DNA of 64,000 bases, from NCBI RefSeq assembly GCF_902706225.1, contig NZ_CACSKB010000006.1, positions 1 to 64,000 on the forward strand, given 5' to 3'. Source of the DNA: Microbacterium sp. 18062. GTDB lineage: Bacteria > Actinomycetota > Actinomycetes > Actinomycetales > Microbacteriaceae. The notes below the pieces were generated by a model that saw nothing but the letters and a program-made list of their open reading frames with translations, had not been told where the DNA came from and ran no database searches. Each line of letters opens with the position of its first letter. The stretch's first letter is position 1. A program made the translations under genes and the position numbers. This document shows positions 61,866-64,000 of the stretch, piece after piece.

Positions 61866-61883
61866 CGCGCCGCGAGCGGCGCG
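61866..61883. terminator. possible weak hairpin between parA and merR
   Basis: CGCGCC / GGCGCG, 6 bp with a 6-nt loop, in the convergent gap. It is short and has no T-run. Confidence 0.3.
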
Positions 61884-61901
61884 ACAGAAAAGCGGCGCGG
61901 G

Positions 61902-62447
61902 TCAGGCGGTGCGGCGGACGCGACGTACGGCGAGCTCGTCGGCGGGATGCGGAACCTGAGGGTCGAACTCGACGAGCGTCGACTCGACCTCGCGCAGGAC
62001 CTTGCCGACGGCGATGCCGAAGACGCCCTGGCCGCGACTCACGAGATCGATGACCTCGTCGTTCGAGGTGCAGAGGTAGACCGAGGCGCCGTCGCTCATG
62101 AGCGTCGTGCCGGTGAGGTCGCGGATGCCCGCCACCCGCAGCTGCTCGACCGCGGTGCGGATCTGCTGCAGCGAGATGCCGGTGTCGAGCAGACGCTTCA
62201 CGAGCTTGAGGACGAGGATGTCGCGGAAGCCGTACAGCCGCTGCGATCCCGACCCGCTCGCACCCCGCACGGTGGGCTCGACGAGCTCGGTGCGCGCCCA
62301 GTAGTCCAGCTGACGGTAGGTGATGCCCGCTGCACGAGCCGCCACCGCACCGCGGTAGCCGACCTCGTCGTCCATCTGGGGCAGGCCATCCGTGAAGAGG
62401 AGGTCGGCGTCGAGAGGGACCTCGCCGATCGGATCGCCTGCGTTCAT
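61902..62447 (-). CDS. MerR-family transcriptional regulator
   Basis: 181 aa from the ATG at 62447 with GGGAGG 9 nt upstream. The MerR winged helix starts GYRGAVAARAAGITYRQLDY and continues WARTELVEPTVRGASGSGSQ, RLYGFRDILVLKLVKRLLDT. A beta-rich C-terminal domain (DGASVYLCTSNDEVIDLVSR) takes the place of an effector domain. No metal-binding Cys pair. Comparable to Rv1830, which lies near garA in M. tuberculosis. Confidence 0.9.
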   Translation of the reverse strand: MNAGDPIGEVPLDADLLFTDGLPQMDDEVGYRGAVAARAAGITYRQLDYWARTELVEPTVRGASGSGSQRLYGFRDILVLKLVKRLLDTGISLQQIRTAVEQLRVAGIRDLTGTTLMSDGASVYLCTSNDEVIDLVSRGQGVFGIAVGKVLREVESTLVEFDPQVPHPADELAVRRVRRTA

Positions 62448-62545
62448 GCGGGCGCCTCCCTTCCATTTGCTGTGTGATTCCACGCTAGATGAGCGAGCGG
62501 TCCCGGGCAACGACATCCGCTCCCGGCGCCCGGCGTGTCGGACGA

Positions 62546-63238
62546 TCAGATGTCGAGCCGGTCGAGCGCCGCGCGGATGAGGGCCTCACGGACATCGCCG
62601 ATCCGGCGGGCGAGCTCCGGCGCGAGATCGGCAGCCCTCCCCCGGGAGTTCGCGTCGACCCGGCGGCGCAGGGGTGCGAGCGCCGACTCGACCAGCGCGA
62701 CGTCGCGCTCCGCGCTCTGCTTCATCGACCTCAGGTGACGCGGTTCGATCCCGTGACGGTCGAGCGCGACCAGGGCGCGCAGCATCGCCAGCGCCTGCTC
62801 GTCGTAGGTCTCACCGCCGGTGATCAGGCCCGTGCTCAGCGCGTCGTTGAGCAGCTGCGCACCCGCTCCCGCGGTGCGCAGCAGCTCGTCGCGACGGTAG
62901 CGGCGCGCGGTCGGCACGATCGAGCGCGGCACGGTCTCGGCGGGCGGCGCGGGGTCTCGCCCCGCATCCACGTCGTCGAGATAGTCGCGGATGACGCTCA
63001 GCGGCAGATAGTGGTCGCGCTGCAGGGTGAGCGCGAGACGCAGTCGCTCGAGGTCGGCGGGCGTGAACTTGCGGTAGCCGGACTCGGTACGGCGCGGACT
63101 GACGATGCCCTGCACCTCGAGGAAACGCAGCTTGCTGGAGGTCAGTGCGGGAAAGTCAGGGGTGAGCCGGGCGAGCACCTGACCGATGCTCAGCAGGCCC
63201 ACAGCCTCGTTGCGGCCGCGGGCGGAGACAGCCGCCAT
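62546..63238 (-). CDS. ftsR: MerR-family regulator FtsR
   Basis: 230 aa; the ATG overlaps the garA stop by one base. LLSIGQVLARLTPDFPALTS, KLRFLEVQGIVSPRRTESGY and RKFTPADLERLRLALTLQRD form the MerR DNA-binding part; the C-terminal half is helical with no ligand Cys. Matches the Rv1828/FtsR family by sequence style and by its fixed place behind garA/odhI. In Corynebacterium glutamicum FtsR activates ftsZ; the ftsZ promoter at 31.8 kb here carries a palindrome that could be its target (inference). Confidence 0.88.
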   Translation of the reverse strand: MAAVSARGRNEAVGLLSIGQVLARLTPDFPALTSSKLRFLEVQGIVSPRRTESGYRKFTPADLERLRLALTLQRDHYLPLSVIRDYLDDVDAGRDPAPPAETVPRSIVPTARRYRRDELLRTAGAGAQLLNDALSTGLITGGETYDEQALAMLRALVALDRHGIEPRHLRSMKQSAERDVALVESALAPLRRRVDANSRGRAADLAPELARRIGDVREALIRAALDRLDI

Positions 63239-63729
63239 CAGGCGTCCGCCACCGACACGAGATCGGCGGGCGAGACGAAGAAGTTCAGGCGGAACTTGCC
63301 GATGCGCACCTCGGCACCGTTCGACAGCGTCGCACGGTCGACGCGCTCGCCGTTCACGTAGGTGCCGTTGAGCGAGCGCTGGTCGACGATCTCGAAACCG
63401 CCGTCGACGCGGGTGATCTCGGCGTGGCGTCGCGAGACGGTCACGTCGTCGAAGAAGATGTCGGCGTCGGGATGCCGACCGACGGTCGTGACGTCGGTGT
63501 CGAGGAGATAGCGGGCGCCGGCGGTCGGGCCGGAGCGGACGATGAACAGGGCGGCGCTACCCGGGAGCGCCTCGATCGCCTCCATCTCGGCGTCGCTCAG
63601 CTCGCTGCCGAACGGCACGAAAGACAGGTCGGAATCGTGCCCGAAGGTCTGGGTCGTGTCGTGGGTCGGCGCGGGCGCGTCGCCCTGGCGCCGGATGTCG
63701 CCCGGTCGATGTGTGTGCTGCTCGTCCAC
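63238..63729 (-). CDS. garA: FHA-domain metabolic switch protein GarA/OdhI
   Basis: 163 aa from GTG with GAGGAGG upstream. The C-terminal FHA domain has VTTVGRHPDADIFFDDVTVS, then RRHAEI, and DQRSLNGTYVNGERV. The N-terminal tail has the tandem Thr25-Thr26 (HDTTQTF), the place of the ETTS phosphosite in GarA and OdhI. Unphosphorylated, the family inhibits 2-oxoglutarate dehydrogenase; kinase action relieves it. Co-transcribed with ftsR. A TAGGCT box lies at 63749-63754. Confidence 0.92.
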   Translation of the reverse strand: MDEQHTHRPGDIRRQGDAPAPTHDTTQTFGHDSDLSFVPFGSELSDAEMEAIEALPGSAALFIVRSGPTAGARYLLDTDVTTVGRHPDADIFFDDVTVSRRHAEITRVDGGFEIVDQRSLNGTYVNGERVDRATLSNGAEVRIGKFRLNFFVSPADLVSVADA

Positions 63730-63748
63730 GTCGTCCTCCTCGTGGTTC

Positions 63749-63754
63749 AGCCTA
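63749..63754 (-). promoter_or_regulatory. -10 box of garA-ftsR
   Basis: TAGGCT on the minus strand, 19 nt before the garA GTG, leaving space for its GAGGAGG ribosome site. Confidence 0.45.
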
Positions 63755-63842
63755 ACGGATCGCGAAGGCCGTCCGACATCCCGACCCCTCCCGATGAGGC
63801 CCGCGTCCGGGACCGCTCATCCCGTGCACGGTCCTGCCGCAT

Positions 63843-63848
63843 TAGGCT
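63843..63848 (+). promoter_or_regulatory. -10 box of the copC-like gene, leaderless
   Basis: TAGGCT, 7 nt before the GTG at 63856. Confidence 0.5.
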
Positions 63849-63855
63849 CGGTCGG

Positions 63856-64000
63856 GTGATCGCATTCGGTTCTCCCACCCGCTCGCGGCGTGCCCTCATC
63901 GCCGCGCTGGCCGGGTTCGCCCTGGCCCTGTCCGCTGTCCTCGTGACCGCGGCGCCCGCATCCGCCCACGACGAACTGGTCTCGACCGATCCCGCCGCCG
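63856..64000 (+). CDS. CopC-type copper resistance protein (3' truncated by window edge)
   Basis: Only the first 48 codons are present. A signal peptide (SRRALIAALAGFALALSAVL, cleavage after AAPASA) is followed by HDELVSTDPAA, the usual mature start of CopC domains, where the first His binds Cu(II). Expected to be a secreted or membrane-tethered copper-binding protein, often with a CopD or tail helix further on, which the window does not show. It is probably leaderless. Confidence 0.75.
   Translation, partial: MIAFGSPTRSRRALIAALAGFALALSAVLVTAAPASAHDELVSTDPAA

Noticed and set aside
63238..63729. FHA protein as part of a type VI or type III secretion system
   Set aside because: Length, N-terminal TT site and the ftsR neighbour identify the GarA/OdhI metabolic regulator.

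Overview
The window is chromosomal DNA of a high-GC Gram-positive actinobacterium, most likely Microbacterium or a close relative in Microbacteriaceae. The evidence is the very high GC content, the actinobacterial respiratory set (cytochrome bc1 with a diheme QcrC, and CtaC/CtaD/CtaE with a short CtaF), the division cluster with SepF and Wag31 but no FtsA, class II DAHP synthase, GarA/OdhI with FtsR, and a gene order that follows Mycobacterium tuberculosis in several blocks. The genus is an inference from gene content and style, not from a database search. I found no rRNA or tRNA genes, CRISPR arrays, prophage or insertion sequences.

Layout. 1-2.3 kb: the end of a His-rich protein, a membrane protein, a stand-alone 5'-3' exonuclease and a small membrane protein. 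2.6-3.7 kb: trpD. 3.85-8.3 kb: ctaE-qcrC-qcrA-qcrB. 8.4-10 kb: a urate-hydroxylase-like flavoprotein and a rhodanese. 10-14.5 kb (minus): ctaC-ctaD-ctaF with a PP2C phosphatase as last gene, then erpA. 14.6-20.5 kb: an M20 dipeptidase, a DUF3043 protein, pyrD, nrdR, hisD and a membrane protein. 20.6-26.5 kb: dnaE, an ECF sigma factor with its membrane partner, and a NUDIX hydrolase. 26.7-45.2 kb (minus): rluD-type synthase, lspA, wag31, yggT, sepF, yggS, ftsZ, ftsQ, murC, (GntR on the plus strand), murG, ftsW, murD, mraY, murF, ftsI, ftsL, rsmH, mraZ. This is a complete division/wall cluster except that murE is not at its usual place. 45.4-55 kb: DUF3040 protein, polyprenyl synthase, Rv2175c-like protein, a LysM wall protein, a PASTA kinase, aroG, an acyltransferase and an acyl-CoA ligase, in the order of the M. 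tuberculosis Rv2169c-Rv2187 block. 55.4-63.7 kb: def, an acidic MinD-like ATPase, pyruvate carboxylase, an orphan ParA, a MerR regulator, FtsR and GarA/OdhI. The window ends inside a copC-like gene.

Themes. (1) Aerobic respiration: QcrCAB and CtaCDEF form the bcc-aa3 supercomplex. (2) Growth and division: the dcw cluster is headed by mraZ with its repeat operator. FtsR, a known activator of ftsZ in Corynebacterium, is also present, and ftsZ has an AT-rich palindromic promoter. (3) Ser/Thr phosphosignalling: a PASTA kinase, a PP2C phosphatase, an FHA switch protein and a likely kinase substrate all lie here.

Non-coding features. At least fifteen genes have a TANNNT -10 box 6-9 nt before the start codon, indicating leaderless mRNAs. 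A composite intergenic repeat family sits at the 3' ends of minus-strand genes; its terminal box (consensus GAGACTYTCGCATCAG) carries their stop codon. A 69-nt near-perfect nested palindrome lies at 55055-55123. The repeat family and the palindrome are the least explained elements in the window.
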